Below, piece after piece: positions 16,216 through 24,584 of a stretch of 55,573 nt of DNA. Made by a program: the position numbers and the translations under genes. Positions within the stretch are counted from its first letter, which is position 1, and every line of letters begins with the position of its first letter. Under the pieces are notes generated by a model that saw only the letters and a list, made by a program, of their open reading frames with translations, searched no databases and was not told the DNA's origin. The DNA is from Flavobacteriales bacterium (lineage in GTDB: Bacteria; Bacteroidota; Bacteroidia; Flavobacteriales; UBA7430), in contig JAKMFX010000001.1 of assembly GCA_022425195.1 (NCBI GenBank), forward strand, positions 1 to 55,573, read 5' to 3'.

Positions 16216-17130
16216 TTATTCTATGATAAATTTTGTGTGCCAAACTTTCTTGTTTGACGATTCCAGTTTACTTAGGTATATGCCGGGTTTCCATGAAGAG
16301 CAATCAATGGCAAGCTGCTCAGAGGCCACCGTTGTTTTATGCACAAGCTTTCCTATTGTTGAATAAATTTCACAGCTAACAACTTGGGCGCTCGGAACCT
16401 CAATAATTAATTGATGTGATGCAGGAATGGGGTATACACGTGTAGAGCTCGCGTGTTCTTCTAATTGAAGATTTGTTTGCTGAAAGCCTACATCGTCTAT
16501 ATAGTACTTTATTTCACCTGACGCCGGTGCTTGAGGGTTGAAGTGCAGCGCAGTGATCGTAGAGTCTATGCCAAGTGATCCTAGGCACCATGCCCATGAA
16601 TCTATTCTGATAGGGATCTCGTCTATGAGTAATCGGGCTTGATTTTGTTCGGGCCTGATCACCACTTTAACATCAAACCACTCCCCTACCGGATGGGTAA
16701 AGTCGTATATCACAGCATCTGCGGCATTCAAAATTCCATGGCCAGTTTCAGTAAAAGTTGCCTCAAAAGCCGTATTTAACTGACCATTTACGGGTTCGTG
16801 GCTGACGCTGAAATTTCCGTTTCCACCGGATGCTACCCACATTTTGAAAGTCAGTTCCCAGCTCCCTGTGCGAACATTATTCAAAGGGAGAAGCACATTG
16901 GAGGATGACCGCGTAAAGACAACGCTATTGCTTGCGCTGTACGCAATTTCATTGCTAATGAATGCGTCTCTTATCCCTCCGGGGTTGTCGTCGATTGTTG
17001 TCCACAAGCCCTCAGATTCAACGCAAAGAGGAGATCCCGCAGTGTATTCGTCAAAGTTGTCATAGGTTGATTGGGCTTTGGTGAGCGCAGCACCCAAAAA
17101 GATTAAGTTAATAAGGATTATATATTTCAT
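16216..17130 (-). CDS. Hypothetical exported protein with T9SS sorting domain
   Basis: A 304-residue protein with an N-terminal signal peptide (hydrophobic to about residue 19, ALTKAQS). It has the same beta-rich domain as the following lipoprotein (ESEGLWTTIDDNPG, SWELTFKMWVASGGNGNF, HPVGEWFDVKVVI, KYYIDDVGF). The last 75 or so residues form a type A T9SS C-terminal domain: YPIPASHQLIIEV, then SCEIYSTIGKLVH, then SSWKPGIYLSKLES, and a final KFIIE. It should be exported by the Sec system, passed through T9SS and either released or attached to surface lipopolysaccharide. Substrate and function are unknown. Confidence 0.75.
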   Translation of the reverse strand: MKYIILINLIFLGAALTKAQSTYDNFDEYTAGSPLCVESEGLWTTIDDNPGGIRDAFISNEIAYSASNSVVFTRSSSNVLLPLNNVRTGSWELTFKMWVASGGNGNFSVSHEPVNGQLNTAFEATFTETGHGILNAADAVIYDFTHPVGEWFDVKVVIRPEQNQARLLIDEIPIRIDSWAWCLGSLGIDSTITALHFNPQAPASGEIKYYIDDVGFQQTNLQLEEHASSTRVYPIPASHQLIIEVPSAQVVSCEIYSTIGKLVHKTTVASEQLAIDCSSWKPGIYLSKLESSNKKVWHTKFIIE

Positions 17131-17285
17131 TGTATAAAATTTTTAATTACAGTAAATGTAAATATAAAACTCTAAACAATAAAACATATATAATTATGTG
17201 AGATGATGATGCTGTAAAAACCTGTAGTTCATGCTTATAGAGTTGTTGTAGGACTCGGGTGTATCAGAATAGAAAGGTGGGGGTC

Positions 17286-17311
17286 AAAAAAAACCACCCC
17301 TATTGGGGTGG
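17286..17311 (-). terminator. Terminator downstream of tRNA-Arg
   Basis: On the minus strand the stem CCACCCC/GGGGTGG with an AATA loop runs into eight T. It lies eleven bases beyond the 3' end of tRNA-Arg. Confidence 0.85.
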
Positions 17312-17321
17312 AAAAATGATG

Positions 17322-17395
17322 TGACCCCGGAGGGATTCGAACCCCCAACCGTCAGAGCCGAAATCTGATATTCTATCCAGTTGAACTACGGAGCC
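17322..17395 (-). tRNA. tRNA-Arg (anticodon TCG)
   Basis: The minus strand folds as a 74-base cloverleaf. The acceptor GGCTCCG pairs with CGGGGTC (two G-U pairs). The anticodon arm TCAGA-TTTCGGC-TCTGA gives TCG, which reads CGA and other CGN codons. The T arm is GGGGGTTCGAATCCCTC, and the discriminator is A. CCA is not encoded. A TATATTTG box lies nine bases upstream and a terminator just downstream. Confidence 0.93.
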
Positions 17396-17403
17396 ATATG
17401 CGG

Positions 17404-17411
17404 CAAATATA
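17404..17411 (-). promoter_or_regulatory. -7 box of the tRNA-Arg promoter
   Basis: TATATTTG on the minus strand matches the Bacteroidota -7 consensus TAnnTTTG exactly and lies eight bases before the mature tRNA-Arg 5' end. I see no TTG at the usual -33 distance, so only half the promoter is supported. Confidence 0.5.
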
Positions 17412-17434
17412 TTATTTTTACTTTCGACGCGTTC

Positions 17435-17442
17435 TATATTTG
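17435..17442 (+). promoter_or_regulatory. -7 box of the porZ promoter
   Basis: TATATTTG on the plus strand matches TAnnTTTG exactly and ends 15 bases before the porZ ATG, implying a very short leader. It faces away from an identical box serving tRNA-Arg, with 23 bases between them. No good -33 TTG is seen. Confidence 0.45.
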
Positions 17443-17457
17443 AGCTAAATTTAGCAC

Positions 17458-19716
17458 ATGAGAAAATTTCTTTTTTTATGCCTTTTGATATCGTTCACTT
17501 ATACGAGCGCACAAAGCTTAGCTGTTGGAGCGTGGCGGGATCATTTGTCTTACAAATCCGCGACCGATGTGTGTCAAGTAGGTGAAAAAATATATGCGTC
17601 TACAGACAAGGCCCTATTTGTATACGACACATCCGACCACAGCGTGGAGAGAGTAAATACGCTTAACGGTCTCTCAGATTCGGGAGTGAGTAGTATCGCA
17701 AGCTCTGAGAACAGTCTGATTGTAGCCTATGAAAATGGGAATATTGACTTGATACAGGAAGGGAAAATCACAAACATACCCGACGTAAAAAGGGCTTCTT
17801 TAATTGGAAGCAAGAGGATAAATCACATTTCTATTTATGACCAGACCGCTTACTTGTCTTGTGGTTTTGGAATCATTGATTTAAATCTGGATAAAAAAGA
17901 AATACGGGCAACTTATTTTATAGGGCCTCAGGGGTCTCATTTGAATATTACTGCGACAAGCGTTTTGAACAGTAAAATATATGCAGTCTCTGAATCATCA
18001 CTTTACAGTGCATCCATGGAAAATGGAAACTTGGCGGACTTTAATGTTTGGGAAAAGTTAGAAACCCCGTCGCTTGAGAAGATAAGCCTCATGACCTCTT
18101 TTAACAACCAGTTATTTCTTAATTTCCAAGGAGCCAGTTACAATACAGACCGTCTTTATTCTTTTGATGGAGTCGATTGGGATTTGTTTGATAAAGAGAG
18201 TTCTAATGTGTCTATCAAAGCCTCGGAAGAATTACTCGTCATAGGAAGGCGGTTTGAGGTAAGCGTTTTTGATAGACAACTGAACCAAGTCCATTATTTG
18301 TCGAGTAGTGATTTTGGAGAGGCCAAAACAGACTTCAATGCCTGTTTGTTCAATCGGGGTAAATATTGGGTCGCTGATCAATTTCAGGGCTTACTTTATG
18401 CCCACCAGGGAAGCACAGAGAGGATACTTCCTGAAGGACCTTATCATACGGAGGTAACTCAAATAAAAAATCTGGGAGATGAAATTTGGTTATCTCACGG
18501 TGCTGTGAGTGAAAATTGGGACCCAACATGGAAATCAAGAGAAGTTTCTGTTCTTAAATCCGACACATGGACCTCCTCCATAGATCTGGCTGAAAAGGGC
18601 TTAAAAGATTTGGTTGCAGTCAATCAAAATAAAGGGAAGACTTATGTGGCGAGTTGGCAACGGGGCTTGGCAAAAATAAACAATGGAAGTGTAGAGGTGA
18701 TCTATGATGACACCAATAGCAGTTTACAAAAAAGAGCCGTTTATGAGGATTGGATGGAGGTTGGAGACATTCAATTTGATCGCCAAGGAAATTTATGGTG
18801 CACCAATTCTCAAACCAGAGCGCCCCTTTCTGTGATGTATTCAAACGGAGTGTGGGAATCCTTCTCTCTGGAAAATGGAATCTCTGAACACCAGGACCTG
18901 TCGAAATTGATGATTGACAGAAATGGCCGTAAGTGGGTGCAATTAAAAAACAACGGAATCATTGTTTTTGATGAGCGAAGAGCTGAAAATAAAGCGCGAA
19001 TGATAACAAATGGGGAGAAGACGGGGAACCTAGCTTCTGATCGAGTCTTTTCCTTTCTTGAAGACCTTAAGGGTGACATTTGGGTAGGAACTGATAACGG
19101 GCTAAGTGTTTTTTATAATGCAGAAGACATTTTTGAAGGGGAAAACGCCTCAAAAATAAAAGTTACCTCAGAAGGGTATACGACTTATCTTCTGGAAGGG
19201 CAGCAGATTAATGATATTGCCGTTGATGGCGGAAATCGAAAATGGTTCGCCCTTAACAATAATGGCGTTATTTTGACTTCTGCAAACGGCACAGAGCAAA
19301 TACATCACTTCACAACAGCCAACAGCCCTCTGTTTTCAAATAAGGTTCTTGATGTTGAAGTTAATGAGGCTACAGGGGAGGTTTTCTTTGCCACGGATAA
19401 AGGGCTTATTTCTTTTCGTGGGGAGGCCACTAAAGGCCAAAGCTCATTTTCTGAAGTGTTGGTGTTTCCAAACCCTGTTAAACCCGACTATGAGGGACTG
19501 ATTACAATTAAAGGATTGATGACGGATGCCGTTGTAAAAATCACCGACATCAGCGGAAATTTAATTTATGAAACCCAGGCGATAGGCGGGCAAGCCACCT
19601 GGGACGGAAGGTCTTTTGAAGGAGCAAAAGCCCAAACGGGAGTTTATCTAATCTTCTGTTCCGATGACGACGGAAACGCAACACGGGTGGCTAAACTTTT
19701 ATTTGTGAGGGGCTAA
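17458..19716 (+). CDS. porZ: T9SS accessory protein PorZ
   Basis: PorZ works with the T9SS sortase PorU at the cell surface and helps deliver the anionic lipopolysaccharide to which cargo is attached. The 752-residue protein has a signal peptide (cleavage near TSA-QS). Two beta-propeller regions follow: the N-terminal block contains VGAWRDHLSYKSATDVCQ and GEKIYASTDKALFVYD, and later blades carry NLWC, RKWVQLKNNGIIVFD, GDIWVGTDNGLSVF and NRKWFALNNNGV. The C-terminal domain resembles a T9SS sorting domain (VFPNPVKPD, ITDISGNLIYET, QTGVYLIF, AKLLFVRG), as known for PorZ. The first propeller motif and length support PorZ over a generic two-component-propeller protein. The stop overlaps the recO start. 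Confidence 0.88.
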   Translation: MRKFLFLCLLISFTYTSAQSLAVGAWRDHLSYKSATDVCQVGEKIYASTDKALFVYDTSDHSVERVNTLNGLSDSGVSSIASSENSLIVAYENGNIDLIQEGKITNIPDVKRASLIGSKRINHISIYDQTAYLSCGFGIIDLNLDKKEIRATYFIGPQGSHLNITATSVLNSKIYAVSESSLYSASMENGNLADFNVWEKLETPSLEKISLMTSFNNQLFLNFQGASYNTDRLYSFDGVDWDLFDKESSNVSIKASEELLVIGRRFEVSVFDRQLNQVHYLSSSDFGEAKTDFNACLFNRGKYWVADQFQGLLYAHQGSTERILPEGPYHTEVTQIKNLGDEIWLSHGAVSENWDPTWKSREVSVLKSDTWTSSIDLAEKGLKDLVAVNQNKGKTYVASWQRGLAKINNGSVEVIYDDTNSSLQKRAVYEDWMEVGDIQFDRQGNLWCTNSQTRAPLSVMYSNGVWESFSLENGISEHQDLSKLMIDRNGRKWVQLKNNGIIVFDERRAENKARMITNGEKTGNLASDRVFSFLEDLKGDIWVGTDNGLSVFYNAEDIFEGENASKIKVTSEGYTTYLLEGQQINDIAVDGGNRKWFALNNNGVILTSANGTEQIHHFTTANSPLFSNKVLDVEVNEATGEVFFATDKGLISFRGEATKGQSSFSEVLVFPNPVKPDYEGLITIKGLMTDAVVKITDISGNLIYETQAIGGQATWDGRSFEGAKAQTGVYLIFCSDDDGNATRVAKLLFVRG

Positions 19717-20444
19717 TGCATCAATCTAAAGCAATCGTTTTACATCAAATAAAGTACTCCGAGTCAAGTCTGATATTAAAAATATACACTCAGGAAGAGG
19801 GCTTATTGCCCTTTATTGTCAAAGGGGTTCGCGGGAAGAAAGGAAAGCTCCGCGCCGCACAATTTCAAACGCTAAACTTACTGGATCTTAGCTATCAGAA
19901 ATCAAAAAAATCGCAGCTAAGGACGATAAAAGATTTGAAGATTATGGAGCCTTTTACAGAGCTTTTGTTCCACCCTGTAAAGCGTTCTGTAGGGATCTTT
20001 ATCGCAGAGTTGATCCAACAATGCATAAAAGAGGAAGAGCCTAATGATGAGCTTTTCAATTTTTTGTATTCATCCATTCACTGGCTCGACTTGACCTCAC
20101 ACAATTGCAGTCACTTCCACTTGTTGTTCATGATGAAACTGACGAAATATTTGGGCTTCTCTCCCACCATCCATGAAGAATTTAATCGAGGGTATTTTGA
20201 CTTACAACAAGGGCTTGTTACTGATCAAAAACCGATTCATGCCCATTATATAGAGGGCGAAGTTTTTGAAGCGTGGAAACGCCTTGCCCATACGAAATTT
20301 GAAAACAGCCCGCAGTTGAGTTTTTCTAACGCGTTGAAAAGAAGCTTGGTACAGGCTTTGATGGTGTATTACCAATTACACGTAACGCATTTTAAAGAAT
20401 TAAACTCACACCATATTTTACATGCCGTATTCAACGACGAATAG
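19716..20444 (+). CDS. recO: DNA repair protein RecO
   Basis: Recombination mediator that helps load RecA at gaps via RecF/RecR and anneals SSB-coated strands. The 242-residue product has the N-terminal OB-fold signature HQSKAIVLHQIKYSESSLIL and VKGVRGKKGKLRAAQFQ, followed by the helical domain. Zinc-finger cysteines found in some RecO proteins are absent, as I would expect in Bacteroidota. It overlaps porZ by one base (TAATG) and the next gene by 23 bases, so the three are translationally coupled. Confidence 0.92.
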   Translation: MHQSKAIVLHQIKYSESSLILKIYTQEEGLLPFIVKGVRGKKGKLRAAQFQTLNLLDLSYQKSKKSQLRTIKDLKIMEPFTELLFHPVKRSVGIFIAELIQQCIKEEEPNDELFNFLYSSIHWLDLTSHNCSHFHLLFMMKLTKYLGFSPTIHEEFNRGYFDLQQGLVTDQKPIHAHYIEGEVFEAWKRLAHTKFENSPQLSFSNALKRSLVQALMVYYQLHVTHFKELNSHHILHAVFNDE

Positions 20445-22887
20445 GCGGAGTCAAATACTTACACTGTTGTTTTTTTTCTCAGGCCTCATTTCCGCTCAGC
20501 AAGTGAAAGTTGTTGATGTGCTGGAAGCACCTGTAAGAGGCGTTTCCCTGACGAACTTGTCCCAAAGCCACCAAGTGTTTAGTGATAAAAATGGATGGAT
20601 AGCAATAAAGGAATTTGACGCCATTGACACCCTTATAATTAGTCACATAGGTTTTTTGAGTCGGCAGATGACAAAAGAGGAGCTCCTTAAATTGGATGGC
20701 CCATTGGTTTTACAGTTTGACATCAAACCCTTGGGCGAAGTGATCCTTTTGGCACGAATAAATGAAGAAAAGCAGAAAACGACTGCAGGCAGAAAGGTGG
20801 TTTTGCCAGCCGAGGAAATCGAACGATTGAATAGCCCAACCACAGCAGAATTATTGGAAAATAGAGGAGGTGTTTATGTACAAAAAAGTCAAATGGGGGG
20901 TGGAAGCCCTGTCATAAGAGGCTTTGAGTCGAATAGGGTTCTATTGATGCTCGATGGCGTTCGGTTAAATAATGCAATTTATAGAGGGGGGCATTTACAA
21001 AACATCATTTCTATCGACATCGCCTCACTAGAACAGGTTGACCTACATTTTGGGTCCAGTCACTCGATGTTTGGAAGCGATGCTCTGGGTGGCGTTATAC
21101 ATATGAAAACAAAGCGACCTGAATTTACTGAATTTCGGGAGATGACACAGGGGTTAAAATCTCGCTACGCAACCGCTAATAAGGGTTTTAGCACTCATTA
21201 TGAGATGAGGTACACCGGAGTTGACTTCGCCTTGTACACCTCCATTTCTCAAAGGGCCTATAACGATTTGCGTATGGGCTCAAAACGAGAACATGGATTC
21301 AGTCAATGGGGACTTGTAGAATGTTATGTAGACAAGGGTGTCGTCGTTCAAAACATCGAGCCAAACATCCAGAAAAAAACGGCCTATTCACAAATCGACT
21401 TGATGCAAAAAGTCATTTTTCAATTAAGCCCTAACTCCTTACTTACCGGAAATATACAATACTCTAACAGCTCCAACATCCCCCGATTTGATAAGCTAAA
21501 TGATTATTCGTCCTTTTCTTACGATCCAAAATCAGGACAGACGAACTTCCAAGAATTAAAATATGCGGCATGGAATTATGGCCCACAAAAGCGGCTGTTT
21601 TATTCCTTCCAATTGGATCACTCTTTACAGGCAAGGCTAATGGATACTGCGCAAGTAATTTGCGCCTATCAAGATCTTTCGGAATCCAGGCATGTTCAGA
21701 AGTACAACTCTGATGAGCGGACAGACCGACACGAGAACATAGATATCCACAGCGTAAACTTGAATTTTAGCAAGAAAAAGATACGCTATGGCTTTGAATA
21801 TCAGCAAAACATGGTTCAATCAAAGGCCTATTTGACAAATAGTAAAGAGCTCAGAGCCCCCTCCCCCCAAACACGCTACCCTAATGGAGGCTCATCAATG
21901 AACACATGGGCCATTTACCTAGCTTGGAGTAAAAAGGTGGGTGAAAAAATGAATGTAAACTCGGGATTGCGGTTCACAAAAAACCAACTGAAGGGTTTTT
22001 TTCACAGTGAGAAATACGTTTGGGAGGTCCCTTTTGAAAGAATAGGGAGTAAAAACGAACGGATAACAGGAAATATAGGCATGGTTTACTGGCCCGACCC
22101 AACTTTGATGATTTCATGCGCAGCATACACAGGTTTTCATGCACCAAATATAGATGATACGGGAAAGTTGTTTTACAAGAGTCACCTTCTTACACTCCCC
22201 AACCCAGAATTAAAACCAGAACACACGAAAAGTGTAGAGTTTACCCTCACCAAAAAGATAGAACGAAGGAACTTAGTCAGTTTGAACGCGCATTACACTC
22301 TTATTGAAGATGTAATCATGAAGCTCACAGCAGACCAAGTATGGGATGTCAACCCCGACCCAACAGAGGTGTTTTCAGAGATTAAGACCAATAAGAATGC
22401 TGGGAAAGCTGAAGTTTATGGGGCCACGGCAAGTTTTTCAATTAGGATCGCAAGAAGGTTCACCCTGGAGTCCGATTACACCCTTACAAAGGGAGGAAAC
22501 AGAGAAACGAATTTACCCTTTCCACACATCCCACCCTCTTTTGGCAAAACGGCTTTGCATGCAGACTTTGATTCTTGGTACGGCTCCCTTTTTGTTTTGT
22601 ACAACGGAAGAAAGGACAAGGAAGACTATGATTTAGCGTCTGGAACCGACAACCTTGAAGAGTCCCCCATAGTATGGGCTCAAAGTCAGGAGGGAAATTG
22701 GATCAAAGAGTACCGTGGAACGCCCCCCTGGTATACGGTGAACATCAGCGCCGCCTGCCACCTATCAGAACGTCTTGACTTACAGGTGGCCATAGATAAT
22801 ATTTTCGACCATCACTATAAAACCTTTAGTTCTGGAGTTTCAGCCCCAGGGCGGAATTTTATTTTAACCATTAAAGCAAGCTTTTAG
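20422..22887 (+). CDS. TonB-dependent outer-membrane receptor
   Basis: An 821-residue outer-membrane transporter powered by TonB/ExbBD. A signal peptide (to about residue 26, GLISAQQ) is followed by a carboxypeptidase-regulatory-like beta domain (about 28-105). The plug domain comes next (LENRGGVYVQKSQMGGGSP, IRGFESNRVLLMLDGVRLNN, FGSDALGGVIHMKTKRP), then a 22-strand-type barrel ending in aromatic ITIKASF. IRGFESNR and DGVRLNNAIYRGGH resemble haem or metal/siderophore receptors, but the substrate cannot be read from sequence. No SusD partner follows, so it is unlikely to be a SusCD glycan importer. The start overlaps recO by 23 bases. Confidence 0.88.
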   Translation: MPYSTTNRRSQILTLLFFFSGLISAQQVKVVDVLEAPVRGVSLTNLSQSHQVFSDKNGWIAIKEFDAIDTLIISHIGFLSRQMTKEELLKLDGPLVLQFDIKPLGEVILLARINEEKQKTTAGRKVVLPAEEIERLNSPTTAELLENRGGVYVQKSQMGGGSPVIRGFESNRVLLMLDGVRLNNAIYRGGHLQNIISIDIASLEQVDLHFGSSHSMFGSDALGGVIHMKTKRPEFTEFREMTQGLKSRYATANKGFSTHYEMRYTGVDFALYTSISQRAYNDLRMGSKREHGFSQWGLVECYVDKGVVVQNIEPNIQKKTAYSQIDLMQKVIFQLSPNSLLTGNIQYSNSSNIPRFDKLNDYSSFSYDPKSGQTNFQELKYAAWNYGPQKRLFYSFQLDHSLQARLMDTAQVICAYQDLSESRHVQKYNSDERTDRHENIDIHSVNLNFSKKKIRYGFEYQQNMVQSKAYLTNSKELRAPSPQTRYPNGGSSMNTWAIYLAWSKKVGEKMNVNSGLRFTKNQLKGFFHSEKYVWEVPFERIGSKNERITGNIGMVYWPDPTLMISCAAYTGFHAPNIDDTGKLFYKSHLLTLPNPELKPEHTKSVEFTLTKKIERRNLVSLNAHYTLIEDVIMKLTADQVWDVNPDPTEVFSEIKTNKNAGKAEVYGATASFSIRIARRFTLESDYTLTKGGNRETNLPFPHIPPSFGKTALHADFDSWYGSLFVLYNGRKDKEDYDLASGTDNLEESPIVWAQSQEGNWIKEYRGTPPWYTVNISAACHLSERLDLQVAIDNIFDHHYKTFSSGVSAPGRNFILTIKASF

Positions 22888-22937
22888 TGGGATTTTGTTT
22901 TCGATAAATTTTACGTTTCTTGCTTGTGTAAAGTGCT

Positions 22938-22976
22938 CCGATAACTCAAAACACCCTACCGATAACTCAAAACACC
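22938..22976. repeat. Tandem 18-bp direct repeat with 21-bp period
   Basis: CCGATAACTCAAAACACC occurs twice without mismatch at 22938-22955 and 22959-22976, separated by three bases. A 21-bp period puts both copies on the same helix face. It lies 85-123 bases upstream of the start of the next gene (23061), a typical place for an activator with two subunits. I do not know the regulator. Confidence 0.7.
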
Positions 22977-23010
22977 GTTATTTTTTCATGGAGAATGGTT
23001 ACATTCAAGT

Positions 23011-23026
23011 TCCTTAAAATTAAGGA
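23011..23026. repeat. 16-bp palindrome upstream of 23061
   Basis: TCCTTAAAATTAAGGA reads as an inverted repeat (TCCTTAA-AA-TTAAGGA less the shared centre) 35 bases before the start of the exported protein gene. It could be an operator or a leader hairpin, and it sits between the phased direct repeat and the gene. Confidence 0.35.
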
Positions 23027-23060
23027 GTTAATATAATATAAACTTTAATATCCTCCCAAA

Positions 23061-24476
23061 ATGAAAAAGTTACTATTCACTTTGTTTGCTCTGCCATTAT
23101 TGCTGAGTGGGCAAACCCAAGATCCGTGCCATTCGATAAATAATTACAACACCCTATTGTTAGAAATAAACCCCAACATACCTACGGAATTGCCCAGTGG
23201 ATGGAGTATGTTTGGCTATCCTTGTGTTGACAGTACTGATGCGATTATTGCTTTTGAGAAGATTGTAGATAAAATTATAATTGTGAAAGATGAATGGGGC
23301 CTATCTTATTTACCCGAATGGGAGTTTAATGCTCTGGGGAGTTTAAAATTCTCAGAGGGTTATCAGATCAAGTTAGCCGCTCAGGTTTCCGACTTTTCCT
23401 TCTGTGAAAGCATTGTTTTGCCCGCAGTAGAAGGATGTGTTGACTGCCAGGCACTTAATTTTGATCCTTGGGCGACAACAGATGATGGTAGTTGTCATTA
23501 TGATTCTGATGGCGATGGCGTTAATGACGCTGATGAGCTTGAGGGGTGTATGGATTCAGAGGCTTGTAATTATGATCCTGAAGCTACGGATGAAGACGGT
23601 TCTTGTATTTCTGTTGAAGACCCTGCGTGCGTTTTCCCGATCTATTGTGGAGCGACGATTTTAGGGTCAACAGCCGAAGCTCAAAACAATTATGGAGGAG
23701 CCGCTCCAGATCATTTATTTAAATTTGAAGCTACCGCCTCGATGTCCTATGAAATTTCAACATGTGGTTCTGATTTCGACACCTATTTACGGGTTTATGA
23801 TGAGAACATGACGGAAATGTATTCTGGAGATGATACCGGAGATTGCAGTAATAAGACGATTCTTAATGTACTTTTAGATCCGGCAACCTATTTTATTTTG
23901 GTGGAGGGATATTCGACAGCTTCTGGTGACTATTCGCTTAGTGTACAGAGCGAGCTATCCCTTTCTGGTTATGATTGCGAAGGAAACCTTCCTCCTCTTC
24001 AAGTAGGAATGGAAATAGAAGCTGAAGGAGGTGTTGTTTTTCATATTGATCACGAAGAAAGTAAAGCTTACGTGGTGGCCTATGAAGATGTAACTGATAT
24101 TTTTAGTTGGGGTTGCGAAGGATTAGAAATTGGCAATACATATGATGTTATTGGCTGGTCAGAAGCAAATTCGCAAGCCATTGTCGACGCTTGTCACACT
24201 TCCAATTGTGCCGCATATCAAGCGACAGAATATTACCGATATGAAATTAATGATTGGTTTTTGCCAACGATAAGTGAGTTGGAAAAAATTTACGAGGTTA
24301 GAGAACTCTTATCAGCCGTTGATGGTTTTGATGCACTTCAGAATGATTACTATTGGAGTTCTTCGGAAGTTGACCTAGACCACGCCAAGTCATTTGATTT
24401 TTATATAGGAGCAGAGACCACAATGAGAAAGTATACCATTAAACCTGTACGGCCTATTCGAGTCATTAATTTTTAA
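23061..24476 (+). CDS. Cysteine-rich mosaic exported protein
   Basis: A 471-residue protein with a signal peptide (cleavage near LLSGQTQ) and a mosaic build. Residues about 25-125 have no recognised family (WSMFGYPCVDS, YQIKLA). Two cysteine modules follow, GCVDCQALNFDPWATTDDGSC and GCMDSEACNYDPEATDEDGSC, separated by an acidic DSDGDGVNDADE loop like a calcium-binding thrombospondin-3/EF-hand repeat. A pre-peptidase-like beta domain comes next (DHLFKFEATASMSYEIST, YFILVEGYSTASGDYSLSV). The last 150 residues resemble the Lcl/DUF1566 lectin-like fold (WFLPTISELEKIYE, YYWSSSEVD, IKPVRPIRVI). No T9SS tail is visible. Function is unknown; surface adhesion is a guess. Confidence 0.78.
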   Translation: MKKLLFTLFALPLLLSGQTQDPCHSINNYNTLLLEINPNIPTELPSGWSMFGYPCVDSTDAIIAFEKIVDKIIIVKDEWGLSYLPEWEFNALGSLKFSEGYQIKLAAQVSDFSFCESIVLPAVEGCVDCQALNFDPWATTDDGSCHYDSDGDGVNDADELEGCMDSEACNYDPEATDEDGSCISVEDPACVFPIYCGATILGSTAEAQNNYGGAAPDHLFKFEATASMSYEISTCGSDFDTYLRVYDENMTEMYSGDDTGDCSNKTILNVLLDPATYFILVEGYSTASGDYSLSVQSELSLSGYDCEGNLPPLQVGMEIEAEGGVVFHIDHEESKAYVVAYEDVTDIFSWGCEGLEIGNTYDVIGWSEANSQAIVDACHTSNCAAYQATEYYRYEINDWFLPTISELEKIYEVRELLSAVDGFDALQNDYYWSSSEVDLDHAKSFDFYIGAETTMRKYTIKPVRPIRVINF

Positions 24477-24534
24477 TGAGCTATGAAAAGAATAAGAGAT
24501 TTATGGCTGAACCAAAATAATTGTTTTTTTCTTT

Positions 24535-24572
24535 AAAACGATGGATTGTGATTCGTAATGATTCATCGTTTT
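24535..24572. terminator. Probable bidirectional terminator
   Basis: AAAACGATG pairs with CATCGTTTT across a twenty-base partly pairing loop, between the convergent ends of the mosaic protein gene and the DUF4837 gene. The terminal A/T arms give a T run in both directions. Confidence 0.5.
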
Positions 24573-24584
24573 GCTGTAATTCGC

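Noticed and set aside
22938-22976. Two direct repeats as a possible CRISPR remnant
   Set aside because: There are only two copies, the spacer is three bases, and no cas gene is nearby; an operator is the better reading.
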